Assembly: GCF_002095475.1 (NCBI RefSeq)
Contig: NZ_MLFR01000001.1
Coordinates: 620,001-684,000, forward strand
From: Pantoea rwandensis
GTDB lineage: Bacteria > Pseudomonadota > Gammaproteobacteria > Enterobacterales > Enterobacteriaceae
Reading direction: 5' to 3'
DNA: 64,000 nt
Position 1 is the first letter of the stretch. Every line of letters starts with the position of its first letter. Below the pieces are notes generated by a model. It saw only the letters and a program-made list of their open reading frames with translations. It was not told the DNA's origin and ran no database searches. Made by a program: the position numbers and the translations under genes. Positions 9,067 to 18,917 of the stretch are shown here, piece after piece.

Positions 9067-9525
9067 TCAGGAGTTATTTGGCGTTGCAGCCGGAACTTCA
9101 CTGAAAGCAGGCTTCTGGCGCGTGACGGAATAGACCACGTTTTTAGGCGCCTTATCGTCGGTCGTCACATCGACAGATGCAATGGTCACTTTGCCAAAAC
9201 CAAACAGGGTTTGCACGTACCCGCCCACCTGGTGCTTGCCTGGGGCGACACGGAGCTCTTTGTTCTCACCCTTTTGCAACAGACCTGCGTCCTGACCGTC
9301 CACCGTGAGGTACACGGAAGAGCCGTCGTCAGTTCGCGTCACCAAATGCGAGACGTTGATCACGGTCGGTCCGCTATCAAACTGGGAAGGCATATTGTCG
9401 TTCTCGATGGGGGCGGCAGCAGGAGCTTCAGCCTGCGCAGTGGTGCTGCTATCTGCGGCGTGGCGTGCACACCCGGTGAGCAGTAATGTGGCCGTCAATG
9501 CGGCGAAAGTGAAACGAGAAAACAT
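9067..9525 (-). CDS. Lipoprotein of unknown function
   Basis: A 152-residue exported lipoprotein. The signal peptide ends in the lipobox LLTGC (cysteine at about 18), followed by a Ser/Ala/Glu linker and a compact beta-rich domain with VYLTVDGQDAGLLQKGE and APGKHQV, reminiscent of PEGA/DUF2846-like domains. ATG 9525 is taken as the start; a TTG three codons upstream is possible. The lipid anchor places it in the inner or outer membrane facing the periplasm. It lies downstream of a TonB-dependent receptor but is separated from it by a terminator. Confidence 0.7.
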   Translation of the reverse strand: MFSRFTFAALTATLLLTGCARHAADSSTTAQAEAPAAAPIENDNMPSQFDSGPTVINVSHLVTRTDDGSSVYLTVDGQDAGLLQKGENKELRVAPGKHQVGGYVQTLFGFGKVTIASVDVTTDDKAPKNVVYSVTRQKPAFSEVPAATPNNS

Positions 9526-9661
9526 CGTGAACAAAAAGCCTCTGCTAAATGAGAAGCGTTTATTTTAGCGTGCCTCTCGCAGTGATGACAGTCACACAAA
9601 TCCAGTATTTTCTGAAAACCTGTTGCGAAGGGTTGCGATGCGTTACTGGCAGCACGGAATG

Positions 9662-9687
9662 CGAAAGGGGCGCCCTCACGAGCGCCC
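9662..9687 (-). terminator. Terminator after the siderophore receptor gene
   Basis: A GC-rich hairpin (GGGCGC 9668-9673 and GCGCCC 9682-9687) sits seven bases past the receptor stop. In the minus-strand direction it is followed by CCTTTCGC, so it is a likely intrinsic terminator with a short U tract. Confidence 0.5.
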
Positions 9688-9693
9688 AACGGA

Positions 9694-11883
9694 TTACCAG
9701 CTGTAGCTCACAGAAGCCACGATCGAACGACCACTGCCGTAGAAGCAAGCACTGGTGTTGCTGCAAGATGCCACATAGTGCTTATCAGCGACGTTGTTGA
9801 CGTTGAGTTGCAAGGTGGTGCCACGCAGCGAGTTCGCTGCTTCACCCAACTCGTACTTCGCCATCACGTCATACAGCGTGTAGTGCGGAACCTTGTTTTC
9901 CCCGACAGAGTCGGCCCACGCGGTGCCGGTGTAACGCACGCCACTGCCGAGCGTTAAACCACTGAGCGCCCCCTCAAGGAAGCTATAACTTCCCCATGCA
10001 GAGGCGGCATGGCGTGGAATGCTGGAAGGTGTTTTGCCAACTTGAGCCGCGGTGTTGCTCTGCTTGGTTTCCGCATCAGTGAAGGTATAGGCCGCCATCA
10101 CCTTAATTTCCGGTGTGATCTGCGCATGCGCTTCGGTTTCAATACCTTGCGACTTCACCTTACCAATCTGCTCGTTGTAGCCGAGCTCGCTGTTATAGGT
10201 CGTAATATTTTTCTGAGTGATATCGAACGCGGAGACGGTAAACACTGCATCCCAACCCACTGGTTGGTATTTAATACCTATCTCAGTTTGCTCTCCGGTG
10301 GTGGGTGCGAACGGATCGCTGCCCGGTGCGCCAGTGCTCAGGTTAGGCTCGAACGAGGTGCTGTAACTCACGTACGGCGAAAGGCCATTGTCGAAGGCAT
10401 AGAGCAAGCCTGCCCGTCCCGTAAACTTGCTGTCATTCTGTTGGGTGTTGGTGTTTTCAACGCGGTCTTGGGTGCGCACTTCTGCCCAATCCTGGCGACC
10501 CGACAACAACAGATTCCAGTGATCCCACTCCAACTGATCCTGCAAATACACGCCAACCTGATCGAGCTTTTTGCGGGTGCTGGTATTCAACACCAAGTCA
10601 CTTTCGTTAATGCTCACACGGGTCGGGTTCGCCCAGTCGAGAATGTATTGATCGCCACTGTCGCGCCACAGTTTGTTGTCGACGTCACTCCACTTGTAAT
10701 CCAGCCCGCCTAATACGGTATGTGCAATGCTGCTGGTATCAAAAGTGGCTTTCACCTGGTTGTCGATGCCCAGCTCTTTGGACTTGATTTTGTCGTGCTG
10801 TGGGCGGCGGTTGATCTGGTGATCGCTGCCATCGACATCGAAGGTATACACCAGATATTTGTACGACTCATCCATATTGCTGTAGCGCAGGTTCTGCGTG
10901 AAGCTGATGTTATCGTTGAAGTTATGCTCGAAAATGTAGCCAACAGAGGTCTGTTCGCGTTTCGCTTCGTTAAAGCTGGGATCGCTAACATTGAAGTCGT
11001 AAGGAATATACCCCGCGCTGGTGTTAAACAGCGTGCCGTTTGCGGGCAGGAAGTTACGATACCCTGCTTTTGGTTCATTCTGATACATCGTCAATAACGT
11101 AAAACTGGTATCGGCATTGGGCAACCAGGTCAGCGCTGGAGCAATCGCCATGCGCTGCTGTTTGTTATCTTTCACGAACTCATGTTTGGTGCTGGCAATG
11201 CCGTTGAGACGATAAAACAGCGTGTTGTCATCATTCAGCTTGCCGCCAAAATCAAATGCCGCTTCGCCCAAGTGCTGATTACCCGTGCTGAGCTGGACTT
11301 TGTGAATGCTCTGCGCGGTCGGACGTTTGCTGGTCATGGCAATCACCCCACCGGGGTTCACCTGACCATACAGCACCGATGCCGGGCCATGAATCATCTC
11401 CACACGTTCCAGCAACCACGGGTCGATTTGCCCTGCCGCACTCTGTTGTCCAGACAGTCCGTAGCTCAAGCCATCGAGAAATTTCGGCGCATAGCGGAAA
11501 CCACGCGCGATGATCTCATCATTACGGTTTGAGTTGCCACGGTAGTTGGTCAGCACACCACTGGTATAACTCAACGCATCGGCTACCGAAGCCGCGGCCT
11601 GATCATCCATCTGCTGGCGAGTGATCACCGAAATCGATTGCGGCGTTTTGCGCAGGGGCGTGGAGGTTTTGGTACCCGCCGCACTCTCTTTTGCCACATA
11701 TCCCTGCAGTGGGGACGTCACACTTTCACGCGTATCTGCATTTACGGTAAGGGTTTGTTCCGCAGCAAAGCTGTTTAAGGTAGGTGCCATCAACAGCATT
11801 GAGGCCAATGACAGGTGAAGCCGTGAGAGTCTAAACGGAAGTGCCACAGCAGGTATTGCTGATTTTTTTGCTTTTACGGACAT
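9694..11883 (-). CDS. TonB-dependent siderophore receptor
   Basis: A 729-residue outer-membrane receptor counted from ATG 11883, chosen because AGAGA lies eight bases upstream; an in-frame start also exists 33 bases earlier. A signal peptide ends near NSFAAEQ. A plug domain follows ([16 protein letters not shown], then [11 protein letters not shown] and [15 protein letters not shown]), then a 22-strand-type barrel, ending in an aromatic residue (YSW), the outer-membrane assembly signal. The layout is that of FhuA/FoxA/FhuE-like ferric siderophore receptors driven by TonB. Neighbouring fes- and fepB-like genes suggest a catecholate substrate, but the barrel itself does not prove it. Confidence 0.88.
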   Translation of the reverse strand: MSVKAKKSAIPAVALPFRLSRLHLSLASMLLMAPTLNSFAAEQTLTVNADTRESVTSPLQGYVAKESAAGTKTSTPLRKTPQSISVITRQQMDDQAAASVADALSYTSGVLTNYRGNSNRNDEIIARGFRYAPKFLDGLSYGLSGQQSAAGQIDPWLLERVEMIHGPASVLYGQVNPGGVIAMTSKRPTAQSIHKVQLSTGNQHLGEAAFDFGGKLNDDNTLFYRLNGIASTKHEFVKDNKQQRMAIAPALTWLPNADTSFTLLTMYQNEPKAGYRNFLPANGTLFNTSAGYIPYDFNVSDPSFNEAKREQTSVGYIFEHNFNDNISFTQNLRYSNMDESYKYLVYTFDVDGSDHQINRRPQHDKIKSKELGIDNQVKATFDTSSIAHTVLGGLDYKWSDVDNKLWRDSGDQYILDWANPTRVSINESDLVLNTSTRKKLDQVGVYLQDQLEWDHWNLLLSGRQDWAEVRTQDRVENTNTQQNDSKFTGRAGLLYAFDNGLSPYVSYSTSFEPNLSTGAPGSDPFAPTTGEQTEIGIKYQPVGWDAVFTVSAFDITQKNITTYNSELGYNEQIGKVKSQGIETEAHAQITPEIKVMAAYTFTDAETKQSNTAAQVGKTPSSIPRHAASAWGSYSFLEGALSGLTLGSGVRYTGTAWADSVGENKVPHYTLYDVMAKYELGEAANSLRGTTLQLNVNNVADKHYVASCSNTSACFYGSGRSIVASVSYSW

Positions 11884-12131
11884 AGTTGCCATCTCTATTT
11901 CAAACTGCCTTGTCAATGAAATAATCCGTTCAACCAGCCTCAGCTTGAGAGACTAGCCGTAACAGATTGAAATATTAAAACCATGAAAATTATGTGGCCC
12001 TAAATATCGCCCCATCAGTGTAATTTGCTGAAAATAAGAGGAATTAAAGGCGACAGAATATTATTGCAAACGTAAATAGTTATCAATAGCATTTGCATTT
12101 GGTTTTTTAATGTAAACTCTTTGAGGAAAAT
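11884..12131. promoter_or_regulatory. Divergent receptor/esterase promoter region with possible Fur box
   Basis: This 248-base gap separates the receptor (leftward) from the Fes-like gene (rightward). At 12070-12099 an AT-rich stretch (AAATAGTTATCAATAGCATTT core) matches the 19-base Fur consensus only partly, about 10-11 of 19 by eye. Iron control of both genes is expected from their function. Confidence 0.4.
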
Positions 12132-13478
12132 GTGGAGACGGATTTCAAGATGTTTCGAGCCAATTCAGAAAATCAAAGCGTTAAAGTCTGGCCTACAAGT
12201 ACAGTGGATGATTGGCTGCAACTGAGTAGTTTGGGCACAGATAGCTGGTGGCAAAGGGTTTGTGAGGTCGGCACACCTGTTGTTGAGCGCGATGCGGATG
12301 GGGAAACCACCATGCATTTTTTCTGGCGTGATCCACAAGGTCATTCAACACATTCGTCTACTGAACGTGTTTACATCGATATAAATGGCGTCACCGATCA
12401 CCACAGTACCTCCCCAGAGTCTTTGAAGCGGATAGGCAGCAGCGATGTCTGGCATTGGTCCACGCTTATTGAATCGAACTGGCGAGGCAGCTATAGCTTG
12501 ATTCCGGTGAGCGCAGAGCATTTGCCACCGGTGTTTAGCGGCGGCAGTGAGGCATGTGAGATATTACAGCGGAAGTGGTGGATATCGTTGATGCCGCTGG
12601 CAATCCCAGACATCCTCAACCGCTCTCGCCCTTTTATGAATAGTCGCCGTACCGCATTGAGCAAAGCGCATATGCCAGACGCACCTTATCAATCCGCTTG
12701 GGCGTTGCACGATGCCGGGTTAAGCGAAACGACGTCGAGAACACTGCAAACGCTGCAATGGCAAAGTACCCTGCTCAACACCACACGCACCGTCTGGCTC
12801 TTCACCACCGGAGAAACCGCTGAACCGGAGAGACGTCCACTGGTGATCCTTTTGGACGGTCAAAACTGGGTTCATGGTCAACCGATTTTTAGCGCACTGG
12901 AGCACGCCACCGCTGCAGGCGAGTTACCCCCCGCCAGTTGGTTGTTTGTTGATGTCATTGACAGCCAGCACCGTGAGGTCGAATTGCCGTGTAATGAAAC
13001 GTTCTGGCAAGCTATTCAACAAGAGTTGCTCCCCTTTGCCCATCAACATGTCGATTTCAGCCACGAAGCAAGTCGGACTCTCGTTGTCGGGCAAAGCTAT
13101 GGTGGCCTGGCTGCACTCTATGCGGGTTTGCACTGGCCGCAGCGTTTTGGGCGCATTCTTACGCAATCCGGTTCATTTTGGTGGCCCCACCTTCAATACA
13201 TCTGCGACTATGCCAACCGCGAGCAACATGCGCCTGGGCTACTCCTGCGACAGCTGCAAAACAATGAATTACCGGCGGGAAAGTTAAAGATCTTTCAGGA
13301 GGTCGGCGATCGCGAAGCAGACATGCTCTACGTTAACCAGCAAATGCGACCCGCTCTGCAAGCGGCGGGACACTCACTCCATTTCCGTTGTTATTCCGGT
13401 GGGCATGATGCCCTTTGCTGGCGCGGTGGACTGATTGATGGCTGCCGCTGGCTGCTGGCCGACTGCCTGAATGGTTAA
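12132..13478 (+). CDS. fes: Enterochelin esterase-like protein (Fes family)
   Basis: A 448-residue cytosolic hydrolase with the two-part Fes layout: an N-terminal immunoglobulin-like domain (about 1-160) and a C-terminal alpha/beta-hydrolase domain. The nucleophile elbow is VVGQSYGGLAAL and the catalytic His is in GGHDALCWRGG near the C-terminus. Fes cuts the trilactone ring of ferric enterobactin after import, releasing iron. Start GTG 12132 has GAGG five bases upstream; ATG 12150 is an alternative. It is divergent from the receptor and converges on fepB, giving a compact uptake and release module. Confidence 0.85.
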   Translation: METDFKMFRANSENQSVKVWPTSTVDDWLQLSSLGTDSWWQRVCEVGTPVVERDADGETTMHFFWRDPQGHSTHSSTERVYIDINGVTDHHSTSPESLKRIGSSDVWHWSTLIESNWRGSYSLIPVSAEHLPPVFSGGSEACEILQRKWWISLMPLAIPDILNRSRPFMNSRRTALSKAHMPDAPYQSAWALHDAGLSETTSRTLQTLQWQSTLLNTTRTVWLFTTGETAEPERRPLVILLDGQNWVHGQPIFSALEHATAAGELPPASWLFVDVIDSQHREVELPCNETFWQAIQQELLPFAHQHVDFSHEASRTLVVGQSYGGLAALYAGLHWPQRFGRILTQSGSFWWPHLQYICDYANREQHAPGLLLRQLQNNELPAGKLKIFQEVGDREADMLYVNQQMRPALQAAGHSLHFRCYSGGHDALCWRGGLIDGCRWLLADCLNG

Positions 13479-13482
13479 GCGT

Positions 13483-14454
13483 TTAGCGGGTAAACTGCCG
13501 TTCTATGCTGCTGAGCATATTACTGGCGCTGTAGTAATCGAGGCGGAAAGTGTCGTTGCCCATGGCAAAAATGTCGTGATGCTGCACGGCGGGTAAATGC
13601 GCGAGGAACGGATTCTTCGCCACCTGCGGCACGGTTTTATCATCGGCGGCAAACAACAACAGCGTATTCCCGGTGACGCCATCCGCCATCGTCTCGCCGT
13701 TAAGTTGAATGATGTCGTTGCGTTTGCCCATGCTGGTACTGCCCTGAAGGCTGGCGGGCGGCATCGCCAGCGTAAAGCCCAGTGCCTTGAGCAATTCGCC
13801 TTGGGCCGAAGCCGGCGTCCACACATTCATCCCGCGCCCATCTTCGTAATAAACAATCGCAGAGGTGGGCTGTGGCGGCAGGGTAATTTTGCTGCGCAGC
13901 GACTCGACGCGTTGATCAAACTTTGCGATTACCTGCTTCGCCTCCGCTTCGTGGCCAGTGATATGACCAAGCTGCAACGTCAGCGCCTGCCAGCTCTTAT
14001 CGCCGTAATCAACCACCAGCACGGGCGCGATGGTTTTCAGCTGATCGTAGAGTTTCAGCGCCGAGTCTCCGCCGGTGGCAGCGATGACGATCAGGTCCGG
14101 CGCCTCGCCCGCAATCGCTTCTGCGTTGGGCTGGGAAACATACAGCGGCTTAACGTGACGGGCTTTTGCGACCTCCCCCCATTGGGTAAAGAAGCCTTGG
14201 GCATCTGAAACGCTGCTGTTACGGCTGGTGGCGCCAGACCCAATCAGCGGCGCGTTAATCGCTAGTAAGGTACCGCTCAACGTCACGCTGGTAGAAACAA
14301 TACGCTGCGGTGGCTGCACTAAGGTGAACGGACCTTGCGGTGTGGGTAGCGTGCGTGGCCAGCCGGCTGAATCTTCAGCGGCAAGCGCGGGTTTGAACAG
14401 AGATAAGACGCAAAGCATTATGGCCAGAACGGGCAAACGCATCAGGTTATCCAT
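13483..14454 (-). CDS. fepB: Ferric enterobactin periplasmic binding protein (FepB-like)
   Basis: A 323-residue binding protein. After a signal peptide ending PALAAEDS, the sequence follows FepB closely: PPQRIVSTSVTLSGTLLAI, LIVIAATGGDSALKLYDQL, KSWQALTLQLGHITGHE, LWTP-type segment, and TFRLDYYSAS at the end. FepB carries ferric enterobactin from the receptor to the FepDGC permease. The start is placed at ATG 14454 or 14442, because the frame upstream of it runs through the Fur box and is unlikely to be coding. fepC/D/G are not in this window, so the transporter must be completed elsewhere. Confidence 0.87.
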   Translation of the reverse strand: MDNLMRLPVLAIMLCVLSLFKPALAAEDSAGWPRTLPTPQGPFTLVQPPQRIVSTSVTLSGTLLAINAPLIGSGATSRNSSVSDAQGFFTQWGEVAKARHVKPLYVSQPNAEAIAGEAPDLIVIAATGGDSALKLYDQLKTIAPVLVVDYGDKSWQALTLQLGHITGHEAEAKQVIAKFDQRVESLRSKITLPPQPTSAIVYYEDGRGMNVWTPASAQGELLKALGFTLAMPPASLQGSTSMGKRNDIIQLNGETMADGVTGNTLLLFAADDKTVPQVAKNPFLAHLPAVQHHDIFAMGNDTFRLDYYSASNMLSSIERQFTR

Positions 14455-14466
14455 CACGTGATCGTT

Positions 14467-14485
14467 GAGAATGGATATCATTATC
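14467..14485 (-). promoter_or_regulatory. Fur box upstream of fepB
   Basis: GAGAATGGATATCATTATC matches 15 of 19 positions of the Fur consensus GATAATGATAATCATTATC by hand alignment. It sits 13-31 bases upstream of the fepB start, where a bound repressor would block transcription under iron sufficiency. Confidence 0.75.
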
Positions 14486-14609
14486 AAAATGATGACGTGG
14501 TGCAAGCGGATTTCGTGACGAGTGATTAATAACGGGTGCCGCGTGGACAGGAGAGCTGAGAGATGCACAGTGTGTTACGGGCCAGCTATTCAGCCAGCCC
14601 GCACACGGG

Positions 14610-15545
14610 TTACTGCTCTAAAGAATAGCGCGTCATCGGCGCCACAGCTTTAATCAAACCGTTAGCTTTCATATATTCACCAAAGGCCTCATAACGCGCT
14701 TTATCAAAGCTTGCACTGTGGGCAGCGAACAGCGGTAACGTCGCTTGCCAAGCCTGATGGTTAAGCTTGGTATCCAGCTCTGGGTACTGCTTAATGAAGG
14801 CTTTCCACGCCTCTTCAGGATGCGCACGCAACCACACCACGCCAGCATCTAAGCCACGTAAAAATGCGGGGATACGCTTGTCCTGTGCAGCATGTTGGTT
14901 ATTCGCCAGGATGATCAGCTCATCATAGGCGGGCACACCGTAATCTTCCGGCTTGAACACCACTGGCTTCGCGCCTTTATCTTTCAGGTCGATGAGCTCG
15001 TAGTTACGGAAGATAGTCATCGCGCCGTCAATTTTGTGCGTTAGCAACGCCGAGGTGGAATCCATATTCAAGCTGATCAACTTCACCGAATTCACATCCA
15101 CGCCCTGAGATTTCAGCATGTTGCGGATGGCGACATCTTCCGAACCCGGCACCGCATAGCCGAGGGTTTTGCCGGCGAGGTCTTTAAGGGAGTGAATATC
15201 GCTGGAAACAGTGGTTAAGGTATTTAACGGCTGTCCAATAAGCGTGCCGACGCGGATCACCGGAACATCTTTCTCCACCAGCGTGTAAAGCTGTGGTTGA
15301 TAGCTAATGGCCAGATCCGCTTTGCCTGCTGCCAACAGCAGCGGAACGGATGCAGAGTCTGCTGGCGCGATCATTTCTACGTCCAGCCCTTCCTTTTTAA
15401 AGGCACCGCTGTATTGCGCCGCAAAAATCGCTGCGTGGTTAGGATTAACAAACCAGTCAAGCAGCAGGCGAACTTTCTCTGCAGCCTGCGCACTGGTCGT
15501 TGCCAGTAACAGCAGTGCAGTCATCATTATACGTAGGGTGTTCAA
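14610..15545 (-). CDS. thiY: Thiamine-precursor ABC transporter, substrate-binding protein (ThiY-like)
   Basis: A 311-residue exported protein of the NMT1/THI5-like family. Signal peptide ends SAQAAEKV, followed by LLLDWFVNPNHAAIFAAQY, the region that in ThiY/THI5 proteins holds the pyrimidine. The family binds formyl-aminopyrimidine or HMP-type thiamine precursors. It is the last gene of the TPP-riboswitch operon, nine bases after thiX, and this context is the main reason for the pyrimidine assignment over other NMT1-family ligands such as sulfonates. Confidence 0.8.
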   Translation of the reverse strand: MNTLRIMMTALLLLATTSAQAAEKVRLLLDWFVNPNHAAIFAAQYSGAFKKEGLDVEMIAPADSASVPLLLAAGKADLAISYQPQLYTLVEKDVPVIRVGTLIGQPLNTLTTVSSDIHSLKDLAGKTLGYAVPGSEDVAIRNMLKSQGVDVNSVKLISLNMDSTSALLTHKIDGAMTIFRNYELIDLKDKGAKPVVFKPEDYGVPAYDELIILANNQHAAQDKRIPAFLRGLDAGVVWLRAHPEEAWKAFIKQYPELDTKLNHQAWQATLPLFAAHSASFDKARYEAFGEYMKANGLIKAVAPMTRYSLEQ

Positions 15546-15554
15546 GGTGCGTCC

Positions 15555-16289
15555 TTATGTTGAGTGCCAGAGGCGTTTTTTACGAATAAATGCCACGCTG
15601 CCGGAGAGCAGCAGTGCCAGAATCAATAGCAAAAGCAGAGCAGCAAAACTGGTGGCGGTTTCGAGGCGGGCGTTGGATTGCATCATCAGATAGCCCAGCC
15701 CTTCGCTAGCACCAACCCACTCCCCAATCACTACACCGATGGGTGCCAGCACCACCGCCATTTGCAAGCCAGAGAAAAATTGCGGTAATGCCGCAGGCCA
15801 GCGCACATGCCAGAACAGCTTCACGCGTGAGCTATTCATGGTTTTTGCCAGCTCCAGCCAGCCGGATGGCGTGCGGCACAACCCATCGAACAGAGATAAG
15901 CAGAGCGGGAAAAAAACGATCAAAGCAGCTACCACCACTTTTGACGCAATGCCGAAGCCCAGCCACAGCACCAGCAGCGGTGCCAAAGCAAACACTGGAA
16001 TCGCCTGGCTGGCGGTAACCAGCGGAAACAACAGGCGACGCAACGTCTGACTACCCGCCATCAGTACCGCCAGGATCACCCCTGTCCCCACCCCCAACAT
16101 CAGAGCCAATACAATCTCTGCCAGCGTATAAAATGCGTGATGCAGGAGCAGTTGGCGATGTATCCACAAGGCTTCCAGTACCGCCATCGGTGAAGGCAGT
16201 AAGAATTCCGGTACCCCGCTGCGCCGGGCCAATAGCCAAGCGCACAGCAGCACCGCAATCAGATAGATCGCGCTATACAGTTTTTTCAT
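15555..16289 (-). CDS. thiX: Thiamine-precursor ABC transporter, permease (ThiX-like)
   Basis: A 244-residue inner-membrane permease with six hydrophobic segments and a BPD-transport signature (EWVGASEGLGYLMM, residues about 185-200, with the EAA-type cytoplasmic loop before it). It pairs with the ATPase upstream (17-base overlap) and the binding protein downstream. Close relatives serve sulfonates or nitrate; the thi operon argues for a pyrimidine precursor. Confidence 0.8.
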   Translation of the reverse strand: MKKLYSAIYLIAVLLCAWLLARRSGVPEFLLPSPMAVLEALWIHRQLLLHHAFYTLAEIVLALMLGVGTGVILAVLMAGSQTLRRLLFPLVTASQAIPVFALAPLLVLWLGFGIASKVVVAALIVFFPLCLSLFDGLCRTPSGWLELAKTMNSSRVKLFWHVRWPAALPQFFSGLQMAVVLAPIGVVIGEWVGASEGLGYLMMQSNARLETATSFAALLLLLILALLLSGSVAFIRKKRLWHST

Positions 16290-16986
16290 CTTGATTCAGT
16301 CGTGAGAAAAGTTCGGCCTGCGCTTTTAACAGGCCAGGATCGTCAAGCTGACGTGGCACATCACCATTTGGCACCGGCCAGGCTTCCACCGTTAACGGTT
16401 GGTTATGCAGCAGCACAATGTCATCAGCCATACGGCAAGCTTCGAGTGGATCATGAGTGACCAGTAGCACCGTCTTACCTTTCAACAACGTGGCAGTCAG
16501 AGTTTGTAGGCTAAGTTTGGTCATTACATCAAGCGTGGCGAAAGGTTCATCCATCAGCACCACATCACGCTGTGCATACAGGGTACGTGCCAGGGCGACA
16601 CGTTGCCGCATGCCCCCTGAAAGCTGGCTGGGTGGTGACGCCGCCACCTCACTGAGTTTCACCTGCTCCAGTAGGGCTAGCGCGCGATGACGATCCGGCT
16701 TCTCACCGTTCAGGCGCGCCGAAAGCATGACGTTTTCCAGTACCGTTAACCACGGATAGAGCAGATCCTGCTGCCCCATCCACGCCACATTATCCTGTAA
16801 GCCAGTGATACTGCCGTGCTGCGGTTGCAGCAATCCTGCGACCAGCCTCAGCAGCGTGCTTTTCCCAATACCACTGCGCCCCAGAAACACCGTGGTTTTC
16901 CCACCGCGCAGTTGCAGATTCAGACGTTCGCAAAGCGCATTTTCGCCCCAGCCAAAGGTGACATCATGGAAATTAATCGTGTTCAT
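16273..16986 (-). CDS. thiZ: Thiamine-precursor ABC transporter, ATP-binding protein (ThiZ-like)
   Basis: A 237-residue ATPase with Walker A GRSGIGKST (about 36-44), a Q-loop near WMGQQDLLYPW, signature QLSGGMRQRVALARTL, Walker B VVLMDEPFATLD, and switch His in LLVTHDPLEA. It drives the ThiX permease at the inner membrane. It overlaps thiF by four bases (ATGA) and thiX by 17, so translation of the three is probably coupled. Confidence 0.84.
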   Translation of the reverse strand: MNTINFHDVTFGWGENALCERLNLQLRGGKTTVFLGRSGIGKSTLLRLVAGLLQPQHGSITGLQDNVAWMGQQDLLYPWLTVLENVMLSARLNGEKPDRHRALALLEQVKLSEVAASPPSQLSGGMRQRVALARTLYAQRDVVLMDEPFATLDVMTKLSLQTLTATLLKGKTVLLVTHDPLEACRMADDIVLLHNQPLTVEAWPVPNGDVPRQLDDPGLLKAQAELFSRLNQDEKTV

Positions 16987-17948
16987 GGACGACGCGCCGC
17001 TAAAATAGCCAGACGCGTAAAACCGCGTTGTGCCAAATCCGCTGCTGCTTTAGCCGCGCGAATGCCGCTGGCACACACCAGCACGATGCGCTGATCCTGC
17101 GGGGGCTGCCAATCCGCTAACGCCTGCGGCAAAATGCGCTCTACCTTGGCTGCCACACTATCTGGCGCTTCCTCCCGATCGCGTAATTCGACCACACAAT
17201 CATCCGCCGCCAGCTGTTGCCGATCGATAAAGAGCACGGCCTGTTCCGGCTCTTCGGCCCCGTCGAAGCGGAACTGACGAAAATGCCAGTTAACGAAGTC
17301 GCAGTTCACCACACATCCCAGCGGTGAAGGCTGTAAGCCCAGCAGCACGCTCAATGCCATCTGCGCCTGCATCGCACCCAAGGTGGCCACCGCCGGTCCC
17401 ATTACGCCAGCGGTGTTACAGTTTGCGGCAGAGGAAGGCAACGAGGGAAAGACCGCACGATAGCTCGGCGCATTCCCGCAGAAGCCCCCCACATAACCTT
17501 GGCGGCCCAATACAGATGCACTGATGAAGGGAATATTGGCCTGTAAGCAGGCGTCAGAGAGAGGGTAAGTGACGGCGAAGTTATCTGCGGCATCAATCAC
17601 CACATCGATATCGCTGAGGATGTGTGGCAAATCGCTGCCACTGAGTGCATGCCGGAACACCTCCAGTTCCACCTCAGGATTGCGCTGCTGTAATGCCTGC
17701 TGTGCGCGTTCCACTTTGGCAAAACCGATATCTTGCATGGTGAACAAGGTCTGGCGATGTAAATTATGCAGTGCCACCTCGTCATCATCACACAGGCGGA
17801 TAAAACCGACGCCCGCACCGACCAGTTGCGGTAACAGCGTGGCGCCTAAGCCTCCGGCACCGACAACCAGCACGCGCGCTGCCACTAATTTTTGCTGCCC
17901 GGCCACCCCGATTTCCGGCAGCATCATCTGCCGTTGATAACGATCCAT
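16983..17948 (-). CDS. thiF: ThiF-type sulfur-carrier adenylyltransferase with rhodanese tail
   Basis: A 321-residue fusion. Residues 1-235 are the MoeB/ThiF adenylation domain: GAGGLG 30-35, NLHRQ 62-66 and DAADN 119-123; Cys177 in NCNTAGVMGP corresponds to the thiolated cysteine. It adenylates the ThiS C-terminus. Residues about 238-321 are a rhodanese-like domain with an active-site loop VCASGIRA (Cys292), absent from the roughly 250-residue enterobacterial ThiF. The two CxxC zinc pairs usual in the family are not seen; only a CxxxC at 212-216 is nearby. The tail could deliver persulfide sulfur to ThiS directly. Confidence 0.85.
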   Translation of the reverse strand: MDRYQRQMMLPEIGVAGQQKLVAARVLVVGAGGLGATLLPQLVGAGVGFIRLCDDDEVALHNLHRQTLFTMQDIGFAKVERAQQALQQRNPEVELEVFRHALSGSDLPHILSDIDVVIDAADNFAVTYPLSDACLQANIPFISASVLGRQGYVGGFCGNAPSYRAVFPSLPSSAANCNTAGVMGPAVATLGAMQAQMALSVLLGLQPSPLGCVVNCDFVNWHFRQFRFDGAEEPEQAVLFIDRQQLAADDCVVELRDREEAPDSVAAKVERILPQALADWQPPQDQRIVLVCASGIRAAKAAADLAQRGFTRLAILAARRP

Positions 17949-17957
17949 GATGGCTCC

Positions 17958-18716
17958 TTAACTCAGGTTGGCGAGGCCAAAGATCGGTGTAGAAGCCGCT
18001 GCCATATCACGCTTTTCCATCAAACCCGCACGACGCGCGGCCTGGCCTGCTTCAATCGCTAAGCGGAAACTCTCCGCCATGCCGACCGGATCGCCCGCTT
18101 TCGCCACCGCGGTATTCAGCAAGATGCCATCGAACCCCATCTCCATCGCCTGCGCGGCCTGGGAAGGTGCGCCGATTCCTGCATCAATGATCAGCGGAAT
18201 ATCGCTAAACCACGCGCGCATCGCGCGCAAGCCCTCGATATTGCGTAATCCCTGGCCGGAACCAATCGGCGCGCCCCACGGCATCAGGAGTTCACAGCCC
18301 GCTTCCAGCAATTTTTCACCGACGATCAAATCTTCTGTGGTGTAGGGAAATACCTGAAAACCGTCTGCGCACAGGATACGTGCGGCTTCGACCAGCGCGA
18401 ACGGATCGGGTTGTAAGGTATCGGCATGACCAATCACCTCCAGCTTGATCCATGAAGTGTTAAACAGTTCACGCGCCATCTGCGCGGTGGTCACCGCCTC
18501 TTTAACCGTGTGACAGCCAGCCGTGTTGGGCAGCACGCGCACATTCAATCCAGTGAGCAGCTCACGGAATGCCGCACCTGCTGCTCCTTCACGCCGTAAA
18601 CTGACGGTGATGATGTCGGTGCCCGAGGCGGCTATCGCCTGTTGCAAAACGGCCGGTGAGGGATACCCAGCCGTTCCCAGCAGGAAGCGAGATTTCGGTG
18701 CAAAATCGTAGAACAT
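17958..18716 (-). CDS. thiG: Thiazole synthase
   Basis: A 252-residue TIM-barrel enzyme that builds the thiazole phosphate of thiamine from deoxyxylulose phosphate, ThiS thiocarboxylate and dehydroglycine. The catalytic lysine is K91 in WIKLEVIG. Phosphate-binding segments [15 protein letters not shown] and [11 protein letters not shown] are present, and the length is normal. It is three bases after thiS and nine before thiF. Dehydroglycine would come from ThiO in this operon instead of ThiH. Confidence 0.93.
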   Translation of the reverse strand: MFYDFAPKSRFLLGTAGYPSPAVLQQAIAASGTDIITVSLRREGAAGAAFRELLTGLNVRVLPNTAGCHTVKEAVTTAQMARELFNTSWIKLEVIGHADTLQPDPFALVEAARILCADGFQVFPYTTEDLIVGEKLLEAGCELLMPWGAPIGSGQGLRNIEGLRAMRAWFSDIPLIIDAGIGAPSQAAQAMEMGFDGILLNTAVAKAGDPVGMAESFRLAIEAGQAARRAGLMEKRDMAAASTPIFGLANLS

Positions 18717-18719
18717 GGC

Positions 18720-18917
18720 TCAACCTCCCTGCATCGGTGATAACACTTCCAGCTGACAACCCTCTTCTAATGCCTGGTTGCTATACTGGCTTTTCGGTAC
18801 AAAGTGACCGTTGAAGGCGCTGGCGACGCAGGCAGCATCAATTTGCTGTTCGATCAGCAATTCGCTGAGTGTTTTAGCCTCGGTGCGGATCGCACGGCCA
18901 TTAAGCTGAATATTCAT
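18720..18917 (-). CDS. thiS: Sulfur carrier protein
   Basis: A 65-residue ubiquitin-like carrier ending in the required Gly-Gly (MQGG), which ThiF adenylates and converts to a thiocarboxylate to feed ThiG. It starts MNIQLNG at 18917, overlapping the end of thiO by 17 bases, so the two are translationally coupled. Confidence 0.93.
   Translation of the reverse strand: MNIQLNGRAIRTEAKTLSELLIEQQIDAACVASAFNGHFVPKSQYSNQALEEGCQLEVLSPMQGG

Noticed and set aside
14455..14568. N-terminal extension of FepB
   Set aside because: It would run through the Fur box and has no signal-peptide start; the downstream ATG gives a normal FepB.
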